A stretch of DNA of 64,000 bases from Vicia villosa. Its lineage: Eukaryota > Streptophyta > Magnoliopsida > Fabales > Fabaceae. Location of the stretch: NCBI RefSeq assembly GCF_029867415.1, contig NC_081182.1, forward strand, positions 48,385,317 to 48,449,316, read 5' to 3'. Position 1 is the first letter of the stretch, and the number at the start of each line of letters is the position of its first letter. Positions 35,531 through 47,337 of the stretch are shown here, piece by piece. The notes under the pieces were generated by a model that had not been told where the DNA came from, made no database searches, and worked only from the letters and a program-made list of their open reading frames with translations. Made by a program: the position numbers and the translations under genes.

Positions 35531-38266
35531 ATGCAGACGTCAGACCAGATCGACGGCGAACAATCTTCTCCGGTTCAACCCGCCGATCAAGAAATACTCA
35601 CCAAGAGAGACTACATCAACTTCTCTTCTCACCCTTCTCTCACCAAGATTTTGCACAAACAAGGTTAACCCTAATTTCACCCTCATTCCTAATTTGTTCA
35701 TTTCACCATCGATTAATGATTCTGAAAGAATAATTATGTATTTTAGGTTTATTGTTAAAATAAATTTTTATGCTTTATTACAGGGGACCAGGAAGTTCTA
35801 TTTGCAGATAAAGTTTTGAAGTTTACTAGCTCAGGGAAGATGAAAAGCCGCATTCTTTTGATTACTGATTTTGCCATTTACATTGTTGACCCGGAGATTG
35901 ATTCTCTTAAGCGGAGGATAGCACTTGCAGCTGTTGATAAGATCTGTATAAGTAAACTAAATGATAATTTTTTGGCTGTTATAATTCCGACAGAGTATGA
36001 TTTACTAGTTGCGAGTGCGAGGAAGATTGAAATTGTTACTGCTTTTAATGAAGCTACTAGGAAAGCTTCTGATTATGAACTTGAGGTGGTTTCTTCCAAT
36101 AGGTACCTCCGATTACAACTATTTCTGCTGCATTATGGTTGTTTAATCCTTTGTTGCTTACGTACTTGAGTATCTTTGTCTTGAATATACAAACATGGTT
36201 GTGTTGCATTGAAACTTTTGCTATAGTTGGTTAAGGATATTTGCATAACTTTTTAGAAGTTGTTTTATTTTTGTACAAATATATACTCTAGGAATAGCAA
36301 ACACTTGAATTTTCTAGAAGTCCTTCATTTGAAAGTTAACTTGTGTTATACATGTTTGCTTTGTTGAGTTGCATTCTTTTGGTATGTGCTACTAATTCGA
36401 GTTTGCGGTATGAAAGTAAAATATAATTCGGAGGTCATATGCCGTGTTATTTTACAATTTCTGGTTATTTATCTTTGTCTATCTTAAGATTGTAAAATGG
36501 GCGCTTGTACAGAATATTTTGAGTATAGTGTACCTGTGTACTATTATCACAACTGGGTATACTCAGTAGCAATAGGGAGAAAATGGCAAAATAATCTCTC
36601 CATTCACCCTGTTTCCTTAGTGTTATCTTCCTTTCTACTTTACAAAGATCCTTTCGATTCCCACAAGTCATGCCTAAATCTCCCACCGTCTTATCTGCTA
36701 TATTTCATCTTACCGCTTCAAAAGCTTCTGATCCCTTCTCCCACTCCTCTCCAGTTTTGCCTTCCTATGAGAAAAATGAACCAAAAAATATATAAATGCT
36801 CTAAGAGTTTTCAAGGTTTAGGGGATTTCAAGCTTTAGGGTTAGGAAGGGACCGGAGTATGGATTTGAAATTCGCAAATGTTAAATAGGAACCATTGTGA
36901 AGTTGGTTCTTTCATTTGGGAAAGGTGACAAAGCCGCTAGTTGATGTGTGGAGTGGGGCCTGATCTGATGAAGCAACTTAGCCAGTTAGCCTAATTTGCA
37001 AATTGCAAGCGTTGGTTTTTGCGAAGCTTGTTGTGGTTTTCGGTGATGGTTTTTTGATCGACGGGGATGTTGGAACTAACAATAAACTCACACATCTCCT
37101 CCCTTCTTTTAAAATTATGCATTTGGGTGTTGTATATCAGAACGACTTGTTTTTCTTTTTCCTTCCTCTATGTGCGCTTTAGGTCGCTAATATGACCATT
37201 CAAAAATCACTACATTGCGTTTTCTTCCATAATATGTATGCTTAAGACACCATCGTGTCTTGTCAAAAGCACCACTCACCCAATGTTCATGGAATGAGTA
37301 ACGGGTTAGAACCATATCAGCAATTTTCCAAAGGTAATGCGGTTATAGGTTTCCACTGACAAGTCATATCAATATCCAATAAAAATATATTATATCCAAT
37401 GCTTAAAACACCATATGCAATGATGGATTGTTTATTCATGGTCCATCGTATACGCTGCCTTGTAAGGTTTTGTCTTGTACGATTCTCTTATCAGTTCAAA
37501 GTTATTGGTTATGTGTGAGAATTACGGAGGGTGGGTTGCTAACGGGAATTCCAAGTAATTGTTAAAAGATCTCTGACTTATTTATCCTCCAGCATTACAT
37601 TCTCAAACTCGTATTGAATTCCATTTGGAAACATAATCCATTTTTATCCCCAAATATCCGTGTTTAGAATGCATGTCACTAATCACTATCCCACCTCCGA
37701 TGTCATAAAATTCAAAAAGTAGGTCCATATGTAAAAATGACACCTGGATACATAGTAGCATATTCCTGCATTGCAAATGTCTCCAACACCGCTGTATTCT
37801 CTCGTCCCTTAACGCCATGAATTCTATTAGATGACTAGAATTATGATAATGGAGTTCATACTTTAATGTTTCCTGAACCTACATTTGAAGTGGGCTGCGC
37901 TTAGTTTGATTGGTGTTTTTGTCAAAATGTACTTTTGTAAATTCTGTTGAGATTGTTACAAACAGTTAACATGAAACTTTCTTGAGTTTCAATCTATCAC
38001 TAAAGACATGTTTTGCAATTCCTTTGTAGGTTTGAGTATAATGCACAATCTGACTTGGTTAAGGAGATTGAATTTGAGGAAGTTGAAGGTATGTCCCAAA
38101 AGTTTTTGTCTAGTCAGTGTGGACGGAGAATTATCATCTACTTTTCCGTTCCATGCTTTGTCCTTTATGTGGTGTATGGTATTTTCTGCGACACTTTCTG
38201 AAGCTTCTTTTATTTCTGTTTTAATAAATTTCAGGGGGTGTCAAAACAAGAATTTTGAGGAAGTGA
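35531..38266 (+). CDS. Small myosin-I-tail-like (TH1) domain protein, 4 exons
   Basis: Exons 35531-35663, 35784-36102, 38030-38088 and 38235-38266 join in frame (543 nt, 180 residues and stop); all introns are GT..AG. Residues 1-22 are a polar leader (MQTSDQIDGEQSSPVQPADQ). From about residue 25 to the end it resembles the TH1 tail-homology domain of class I myosins: DYINFSSHPSLTKILHKQG, VLFADKVLKFTSSGKMKSR, then LLITDFAIYIVDP, RRIALAAVDKICIS, YDLLVASARKIEIV and LVKEIEFEEVEGG. In myosin I this domain binds acidic membrane lipids; a membrane-peripheral role here is inference. No motor domain is present, and plant class VIII and XI myosins are not known to carry TH1, so this is a free-standing copy. 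Intron 2 is 1.9 kb. It faces the receptor-kinase genes convergently. Confidence 0.85.
36103..38029 (+). other. Long intron 2 of the TH1 gene
   Basis: 1927 bp between a gtacct donor and a tttgtag acceptor. ORFs within it (36497-36838 plus; 37603-37818 minus) have no recognisable domain. The segment at about 37190-37820 is less AT-rich and may be an old insertion, but I cannot name it. Confidence 0.6.
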
Positions 38267-39251
38267 ATTTCATTTTGCATTTTCGCCATGATATCTGTAA
38301 ACTTGGTAGGAGATACGTACATGACATATTTTTTATTGATTGTGTGGGAAAGGTTCTTCTGGGCATAGCTTTCCCTTTCCCAAGGTTAATAGTATCAGAA
38401 GTTTCAAAAGAAAAGAAATGTATATGGGATGTAAGTTTTCAGCTTAAAACCAGCTTAAGCTGTGTGTATGATAGAATTTAATCAAGTTTTAGGAATAATA
38501 TGTAAGTTCTGTGATTTTTACCTTCATGTGTAGCCTGTTTGGGTTGTCGTTTTAGTAGATCGTTTTACATGACCTAGTATGTTGATGTTATAGCCTCTTT
38601 GTTTTCTCGTTGAATATAAATTTGAGGGCTTGTACGTTTGTTTGGATTGATGGTACTTGATGGAATTATATCACTAAGTAGAGGGAATGCCGACCCTGTT
38701 ACTCTTTACAAACTAAACGCACAGGATAAATAAACTCACCAGTTTACCTCTAACTACAAAGTCGTCAAGTAGATGGAAAATTGTGAAAGTATAGAGTAAA
38801 ATGTCTCTAATTTAGTCATACAAATAAAGTTAGTAAAACTCTGTTCCAATGGTGTGTACAATTCGTTTCCATTCCATGCACATGATTGCATAAACGGTAC
38901 AAGATTCAATAAAAATTCCAGTGTTCTTTCCCCCTTGGCGTACCAGTAACAATTCTACTGCATTTTTTCAAGATTCAATATAAGTCGTCAATTTATCGAT
39001 TAAACTTCTTTACCTACCAGGCTAGTTGTTTTTAATTGAGTTATTTATTTCAGAAATGAAGAATCGTAAGGGTGAAAAAACAATTATTTTAAACTTATTA
39101 GTGTATGTCTGCAGCAGCTCAAGACAAACACTTTGACTCAAAAATGTTCTTAAAACTTGGGTTCCATAGTGATTGTGGATTCCAATACAAAAACTCCACA
39201 AATCAATTTGAAATAATCTCACTGAAACATAAGTAAGAAATAGAAAAGTAT
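38267..39251. other. Intergenic region between convergent genes
   Basis: No further gene. It should hold the 3' ends of the TH1 gene and of the truncated receptor-kinase copy. The 'gagggaatgccgaccctgtt' block at 38680 has a diverged relative at 41680. Confidence 0.5.
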
Positions 39252-40717
39252 TTAAGTTGCACAAACAGTTGGAGTAGAAACTTCTGATCTTTTCTCAGGA
39301 CAAATCCCTTCCATCATTTTCACAACTTCAGACATCTGTGGTCTCTGATGTGGCTTTTTTACTGCACAAGTTATCCCAATATGCAGCATCCCCACCATTT
39401 CTTCTTCTACATTTGAATACTTCCAAAGCTCCACATCGAAAACCTCTGCAGTCCATTCCTCTTTCACAACAGATTTCACCCATCTAACCAAGTCAACAAC
39501 TTGTTCACCATCTGAAGCATATAAAGGTGACTTCCCAGTTAGAAGCTCAAGTAACACGACACCAAAACTGTATACATCAGACGACTGCGTTGCTTTACGC
39601 GTGTCGGTTACTTCTGGCGCGCGGTATCCTGTTACTCTACTGTCTGCTAAAGGTACTGATCTCATCAATGTTGCTAAACCTATGTCAGCTACACAACCAT
39701 ATCCTTGTGAGTTGAGGAAAATGTTTGAGGCTTTTATGTTTCCATGAACTAGATTTCCTGGCTGAGCATGGATGTGAGCAATGCCTCTTGCTGTACCGAT
39801 CGCGATCCTTAATCGGCTAGCCCAGTCTAGAGAAGAACTGCTTCCTTCACCTCTTTTGCCTTCATGATTTAAATGCAAAACCATGCTTACATTATCCACT
39901 TTCATATGTAGCAATATCGATAAAATAAATCAAGATAAGAAGTTTCTACTAATTGAATCAGATTCGGACCCTTACCATTGACACGAGGGTCCTTTTATCA
40001 CTCGTTTATCATGACCAAACCCGATAACAATAATCGAGCGGGCGGTTGAGATGATAACAAGACCCTCCTATCAATCGGACGAAATCCAATATGGAACCGG
40101 AAAAATATTCAATATATATACACTAAATTTGCACCACATACCTAGTAGTGAAGAATTTGCAAAAAAATAAAATAAAAATGGACTAAAGAGAAAAAATTCA
40201 ACAACATACCATGCAACATGGAAGAAACACTGCCTTGTTGATAATAATCAGAAAGAACCAGTTTCTCATTCTTTGAATAATAATAAGCTCTTATTGGATC
40301 CACATTTTCATGCTTAATTTTACCTACAACTTCCATCTGTTGTTCAAACTCCTTTTTCCCTACAGCAACATCTTTCAATCTCTTGACCACCACAGTGGTT
40401 GCATCATCTAAAGCAGCTCTATATGTTGTACCAAAAACACCCTTTCCAAATACCTCAGCAGAAGCTCTCAGAAGGTCCTCAAGATCAAATGCAAGATGAT
40501 TACAATCGGCAAAAAAGACGATTTTGTCGTCTTTTTCTCGACTCGTAGAAGTTTTTGCTTTCATAGATGCTTCTTTTTTCTTGGATTTCACAGGTTCACT
40601 TACACCTTCACCACAGTCTTTGCAGCACAGAACCATGATGCATGAAATCACTGCAAACCCAAGTGCATAAACACCAATGATTCTCAATATTGCAGTTTCA
40701 CTGAATCCTTTGGTTTT
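39252..40717 (-). pseudogene. 5'-truncated LRR receptor-like kinase paralog
   Basis: Exon 1 remnant runs from about 40717 ([10 protein letters not shown] helix with [17 protein letters not shown]) to 40210. Exon 2 is 39859-39252, giving a 349-bp intron. The kinase is open throughout: [11 protein letters not shown], the ATP-site Lys in [19 protein letters not shown] in place of HRDLKxxN, DIGLATL in place of DFG, GYRAPEV, and the tail [11 protein letters not shown]. It is closely related to the complete gene at 47338-49284 and shares its splice sites. Missing are the signal peptide, the LRR ectodomain and any in-frame ATG before the TM helix. Most likely a duplicate that lost its 5' half; a shortened membrane-anchored kinase product from an upstream fused exon cannot be excluded. 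Confidence 0.85.
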
Positions 40718-41742
40718 TTATAATTATAGAAAAAATTATTCAAAGATTTTTTTGACATCCTTCCATGTATAACAGTATAAAATATGTCAATTAATTATTA
40801 TATATTATTAGTGTTAATGAGTTGTATACATTATTTAATATTATATTACTCCATTATTCTAATCAATATATAGTTATATTATTTTTTTAACTACAATATA
40901 TAAAATTATATTAGTTATTAAGAATATATGTTTGACTGAATTAATATATATTAATGGCACTAGTAGATAATACTAATTAGTGTTAATTTAGGTATATACA
41001 ATATTTTAGTAAATTACTTTTTAATTAGTATAAACCAAGGATTAAATATATATATTATTTTCTTGTTCAATAATATAATATTTTTTTATTAAAAGGTTAT
41101 TAATTTATATGTATCAATAATTTGTTCAAAATATCACATTATAGAAAAATACAACAACCGTGAATTCAACTCTAGTTCAAACCGATTCATAGATTTAATG
41201 GAAATACACTAAAAGTTGTAAAATAGTTTTACAATGTCAGTGAAATCATAACCGTTAATTTTTGTAGAAGTTTAACTTTTTCTTTAAATTATATATAAAG
41301 TATTTCTCTTTAAGGGCTGTGATGCATTATCCGTATAAAATATTTTACACAAAACAGTACACTATCTTTAAGCTCTAATTTAAATATATATTTTGAAAAA
41401 ATTATATAATTTTGACTTTATTTTAATTTTTAATAATATGTATTTATTGAATGTTAAAATTAAGTATTTTTTAATTTATAAAAATAAATTTAAAATGACT
41501 TTTTCTATTTAAAAAAACTTAATTAGAATTTATTTTAAAAACATATAAAAATTACAAATATTTGACTTTATCATAACTATTTTTTAAATGACAAATAAAA
41601 ATTAAATTTATATACTAGAGTTATTTGATATATATAGTAGAGTTTTCATTTGCCATGGAATATAATTTTATTTTATTTTAGAGGGAATGCTTACCCTATT
41701 TTTCTTTACAAACCAAAACACGCGTTAAATAAATTCATAATT
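40718..41742. other. Gene-free AT-rich stretch upstream of truncated kinase
   Basis: No LRR-coding sequence is visible where the missing ectodomain would be expected. The sequence is strongly AT-rich and without ORFs. Confidence 0.6.
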
Positions 41743-41859
41743 GAGATTTTGTCTTGTCACCCTCAAATTATCTCTGACGTCCTCCAAAATAATTAAAAAG
41801 ATCAAAATGTCCAACCAAAATTATTTTTCAAATTTTAGGACGATATCAGAAATTTGAGC

Positions 41860-42085
41860 AGTGTACCGGAAATTCCGCAGAAACAAATAGGTTTCCGGTA
41901 TTTTTTACCGGAAATTGTGAAGTATCTTGTACCGACAATTTTAAAATTTACGGTATTTTGTACCGAAAATTTCAAATTTCAGATATCTTTATAAAATTTT
42001 AAAAATACCGTAAATTTTGAAATTTTCGGTATTTTCTCCAGCACCGAAAATTTTGAAATTTCCGATATTTCTATTTTTTTTGTTA
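41860..42085. repeat. Left array of ccggaaattt/aaatttccgg motifs
   Basis: More than ten short motifs such as accggaaatt, tttccggtatttt, taccgaaaatttc and aatttccgatattt in both orientations. A matching array lies at 43280-43440. Together they form subterminal repeats of the outer MULE. Confidence 0.8.
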
Positions 42086-42111
42086 AATGCTATATTTCTT
42101 ATACTTTTTAA

Positions 42112-42720
42112 TTTTATTTAGTGAGGACTAGAGGCAGGGATGATACTGTTGCGGGTCAGGCCATCGATAGAGCCGAGGCTCGTGCTCGGGTTGATGAGGC
42201 TGGTACGTTAGTCTTACGTGCTGTACGAGTTGCTCCGACCGGTTCTAACCGGAAACGGAGGGCTGAGCAGGCGCAGGCGGGTAGGGGTTCCGTGGACCTC
42301 GGCGCCGAGGTGGTAGAGCTTCCACTACTGTGGACGGGCAGGTGCAGTGGGATGAGGTTGCAGAGATTGTTGTTTAGGAGTCGGTGGCTATTGTTGGGGA
42401 GGGGTTGCTGATGAGGGGGTGCTTAGAGTTGAGGAACAGGTAGGAGGTTCCGTGCACCTCGGTGCCGGGGGTGGTAGAGCTTCCACTGCTGCGGACGGGC
42501 AGGTGCAGCAGGATGAGGTTGTAGAGGTTGTTGTTCAGGAGTCGATGGCTATTGTTGGGGAGGGGGTTGTTGATGAGGGGTGCCTAGAGTTGAGGAGCAG
42601 GTACATGTTGCTGATGAGGGGGTGGTTAGAGTTGAGGAGCGGGTGATTGTGGCTGATGAGGGAATTGCTGAGGAGCGGGTGGTGCATGATACGAACACCA
42701 CCACATGTGCATCAAATGAC
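42112..42720 (+). pseudogene. PMD-type polyprotein N-terminal remnant
   Basis: A GC-rich island in AT-rich DNA. The frame starts VRTRGRDDTVAGQAI and continues with an Arg/Ala/Glu-rich sequence (SNRKRRAEQAQAGRG), in the style of the long basic leader of transposon-borne PMD proteins in legumes. No start ATG is seen and frames shift in the tandem repeat that follows. I base the assignment on style and context, not on a folded domain. Confidence 0.45.
42284..42610 (+). repeat. GC-rich tandem duplication, period about 157 bp
   Basis: The unit from ggtaggggttccgtggacct to ggagttgaggaacagg-like text is followed by a second copy beginning ggtaggaggttccgtgcacc near 42440. Copies share gtggtagagcttccact, gacgggcaggtgcag and gtggctattgttgg-like blocks. 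A partial third copy of the 'tagagttgaggagc' piece follows at 42630. Confidence 0.85.
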
Positions 42721-42762
42721 AAATAACAAACAAGCATAAACAGTACTCCGAAACATGAAAAC

Positions 42763-43113
42763 CTAGGCACTACCGGAAAACTTTGGACGAATCAGACACT
42801 TCATTATGTCGTCAACGTATCTTTGGATATGCGTATCCAATTCGATCGGACCTTTTGTTATCCTACGGCGAAATGATTTCCACATGGCCTTCACATCTTC
42901 ATCATTCTTCAACTCGATTAAGTTGTATTTCACCCTTCCATTTGTATCAATCCAGTCCTCCCGAAACTCGATCTTTGTCACCCTTCTGTTATTGGAATCA
43001 GGCAACAAATTATTCAACGTTTCTTTCAAGGTGGCAAAGAATGTAGCTTCCTCTAGAATCTTGGTTTGAACAGCAGGGTTGCGGCCATTGAAATACACAG
43101 ATACTTTAATCAA
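42763..43113 (-). pseudogene. MULE transposase N-terminal (PB1-like) domain
   Basis: A 116-codon open frame reading IKVSVYFNGRNPAV, then EFREDWIDTNGRVKYNLIEL, KNDEDVKAMWKSF and RYVDDIMKCL. This pattern of YxNG, a mid 'Y..W' block, then DDEDV..M is the N-terminal domain common in plant Mutator-like transposases. It ends after about 115 residues without the WRKY-like/GCM1, DDE or SWIM parts. The upstream ATG candidate at 43131 is separated from it by a stop. Likely a deletion derivative. Confidence 0.6.
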
Positions 43114-43279
43114 ATACTAAGGAAGAGGCATTTTTGTTGAAATGATGTGTTATCACATAACCCTAACACCTCTATTTATATAAATGGTGGTGCATTCTAG
43201 ACCACACAAATGTATCGGTGCAATCAGGACCCTCCAAAAGTGTCGGCAAAATCTCAACCGTTTAAAAAACAAAAAATTG

Positions 43280-43440
43280 AAACATACCGGAAATTTAGTT
43301 TATTTAAAATTTCTGGTATATCGGAAATTTAAAAATTCCAATATACCGAAAATTTCAAATAAACTAAATTTTAAGTATGGTGTACCGAAAATTCTAAATT
43401 AACCGAATTTCCGGTATTTAGTATCGGAAATTTTGTGATG
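43280..43440. repeat. Right array of ccggaaattt/aaatttccgg motifs
   Basis: Motifs such as taccggaaattta, tatcggaaattta, taccgaaaatttc and atttccggtattta, mirroring the left array at 41860-42085. Confidence 0.8.
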
Positions 43441-43756
43441 CATACCAAAAAGGGTTAATACCTATTTTCCCCCTGCCATATAGGCGACATTTGAAAAACC
43501 CCCTGCAAAAAAAAAAGTTGCAATAATTTCCCTAACATTTGAAGATTCTCTCATTTTAAACCTTCGTCAGATCCAGTCATCCAAAATGCTTACGTGGCAT
43601 GTATTTTTTTAATTTTTTTAATTTTTTCTAATGACGTGGATGCCCAGGTGGCTTTTTATTTTATTTATTTATTTTAATGACACATGTATTTTATTTTGTT
43701 TTTATTTTTTGTTAATATAGGTTGTTAAAATGGTAAATATAAAAGCTTAAAAAGAT

Positions 43757-43823
43757 GGTCTCAATAGGACTTGAACCCAAGACCCATTGCTTACACAAAA
43801 TCAGTATAACCACTAGGCTGCAC
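43757..43823 (-). other. tRNA-like sequence in left MULE arm
   Basis: On the minus strand an A-box-like CAGCCTAGTGG (43820-43810) is followed 32 bases later by a B-box-like GGTTCAAGTCC (43777-43767), the layout of a pol III internal promoter. It is not a full tRNA: the acceptor stem does not pair well. It reads toward the left terminus. Confidence 0.6.
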
Positions 43824-44969
43824 GTTTTTGGTTGATTTATTGGTGCCTTTGGTAATACTTATTAGATACTGAACTAGTTAGTCATTATAAACTAAAAATA
43901 TTTTTATTTAGTTCAGTTAGTATAAACTAAAATAATTATATTTAATTATATTAATTAATTTATAAACTAAATCATTAATTATATTAATTATTACTAAATC
44001 ATTATAAATTAAATCATTATAAACTAAATTAACTTGTTTTAATTTAAATAGGTTTTACTAGTTTTAATTTAACTACATTAATTAAAATAGTTTTAAATTA
44101 ATTAATATATATTAATATAATTTATTTAGTTTATTTTTAATTTATTTAAATAGCTACAATATTTTTTAAATTACATTATTTTATATAAATAGTATCTATA
44201 TAAATAATTTATTTAATTCTAAAATAATTTTAATATTCTTAACATTAAATTTTTACAGTATATTGATGTTAAATTATTAATAATTATATAAAACATAAAA
44301 ATATTTTTATTTTGTTCAGCTAGTATAAACTAAAATAATTATATTAAATATCGTTTATATTTTTAAATACTAATATTTAAATTACTATTTAAAAATTATG
44401 TACTTATAAAGTAATATATTAGTTAATAGTTAATATTTAAATTAATAATTATTAGTTAATAGTTAACGTTATTAATTAATATTAGTTAAATTATAAAATA
44501 GTAATTAATATTTTTTTAGATACAAAATCTTAATTGATCATTATAAAATAGTAATTAATATTTATTTTACCAAATAAATATAATTATAGTTAAATATAAT
44601 TATTTTAGTTTATACTAACTGAACCAAATAAAAATATTTTTAGTTTATAATGATTTAGTTTACAAAAATGTTTTTTTTAATATTTATTATTTGATTTTAA
44701 TATTTACAACAATATTTTTTTTAATTATAGTTTTAAATTGTATTCGTTTAAATATGTATATAAATGATTAAAACGTATTAAATTAAATAAAATATATTTA
44801 AATATTAAATAAAAACATGCGTTGTAAATTAAATAAAATATAAATAATTAAAAAATAAAGTAATAGTAAAAAGATAATTGAAATCAAGTAATAAAATTTA
44901 ATACAAGTAATCAAATGGTATCACATATTATAAAAGTTATTCCAAGCACGAATATTACAAATGGTATCA

Positions 44970-45037
44970 TGTGGCCTAGTGGTTTCAGCCATTGTGTTGG
45001 GAAACTAATGTCTTGAGTTCAACTCCCACCCAAGACA
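44970..45037 (+). other. tRNA-like sequence in right MULE arm
   Basis: A-box-like TGGCCTAGTGG at 44972-44982 and B-box-like AGTTCAACTCC at 45016-45026. It is the mirror partner of 43757-43823 and reads toward the right terminus. Confidence 0.6.
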
Positions 45038-45256
45038 AACCGAGAATCTTCAAATGTTAGGGGAATTCTTGCAACTTTTTTTTTTGCAGAGGGGTTTTTC
45101 AAATGTCGCCTATATGGCAGGGGGGAAAATAGGTATTAACCCTACCAAAAATTTACTTCAGAAATTTTTTATTTTCACATTTATTATCAAGGATAAAATT
45201 TGATTAAAAAAATTGAAGAATGACAGATAAAAAAGGAGGTGGCAAGTTAATTCCTC

Positions 45257-45607
45257 CTCGTAATTTTATATAATGCAAAGCTATCAAATAGATAGCAAAA
45301 GGTGTAAGTATGTATTAAGTACAATTTTATTCAATCAGGAACAGTTTGCAATCTTTTAATAAAAAACTTCAAATAAAATTAATTTAAATAATATTTATCA
45401 TATAAAAAGATTTTCCATTTTTTAATAAAAAACTTTAAAAAAAACTTAAATAATATTTATCATATAAAAATATTTTCAAAGCGTCCAATAAAATTTTAGT
45501 AACATTATTAAATCTTGAATTAAATGTTATTCTTCATATATTTTAATATGTAATATCATTTATTAGATTAATGTAATCAATTTTGTTTAATATATATTTT
45601 TTTAATG
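45257..45607. other. Gene-free AT-rich stretch
   Basis: Nothing recognised except a local direct repeat, 'ataatatttatcatataaaa' at about 45388 and 45449. Confidence 0.5.
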
Positions 45608-45789
45608 GGAAATGCTAACAAGTGCCCTTGAGGCACTCTTTAAGTGATTAAAGTAGTAAATTTTTATTAAAATGCGTGTATTCAATGCATTAAAAGTGTA
45701 TTGGAAATTGAAATGTTAACTTTTATAAAGAATATTTTCTTTATTTAGTATGCTTAAAGAGTGCCCTGAGGGGATTGATTAGTAAGACC
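45608..45789. mobile_element. MITE with 'gtgccc..gaggg' inverted ends
   Basis: About 182 bp; the left end ggaaatgctaacaagtgccc followed by gaggcactctttaa is mirrored by ttaaagagtgccctgagggg and gattagtaagacc on the right. No ORF. Confidence 0.65.

Positions 45790-47337
<1,548 letters not shown>

Larger units (their letters stand above)
43452..45142. mobile_element. Nested non-autonomous MULE, perfect 9-bp duplication
   Basis: A 1691-bp element starting GGGTTAATACCTATTTTCCC and ending with its inverse. The inverted ends run about 105 bases (through ccctgccatataggcgacat and the homopurine run to cctaacatttgaagattctc). The flanks are identical: TACCAAAAA at 43443-43451 and 45143-45151, the 9-bp size diagnostic of Mutator-type insertion. 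The interior is very AT-rich and has no ORF. Each arm also holds a tRNA-like sequence pointing outward. Confidence 0.92.
41743..45256. mobile_element. Non-autonomous MULE with PMD and transposase remnants
   Basis: Inverted ends GAGATTTTGTCTTGTCACC (left) and the complement of GAGGAATTAACTTGCCACC (right) continue with weaker similarity for about 60 bases. Candidate 9-bp duplications ttcataatt (41734-41742) and ctcgtaatt (45257-45265) agree at 7 of 9 positions. Inside are palindromic 'ccggaaattt' arrays near both ends, a PMD-like N-terminal frame on plus and a MULE N-terminal domain on minus. A second MULE (43452-45142) sits in its right part. The transposase core is absent. Confidence 0.6.

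Noticed and set aside
38008..38481. 157-codon plus-strand ORF over TH1 exons 3-4
   Set aside because: It is in another frame and includes intron sequence; the spliced frame continues the TH1 domain.
40210..40687. Truncated receptor-kinase exon as a normal gene start
   Set aside because: The open frame has TTG, not ATG, at its first position and lacks signal peptide and ectodomain.
43757..45037. Functional tRNA genes
   Set aside because: A and B boxes are present but the acceptor stems and anticodon arms do not pair convincingly; called tRNA-like only.
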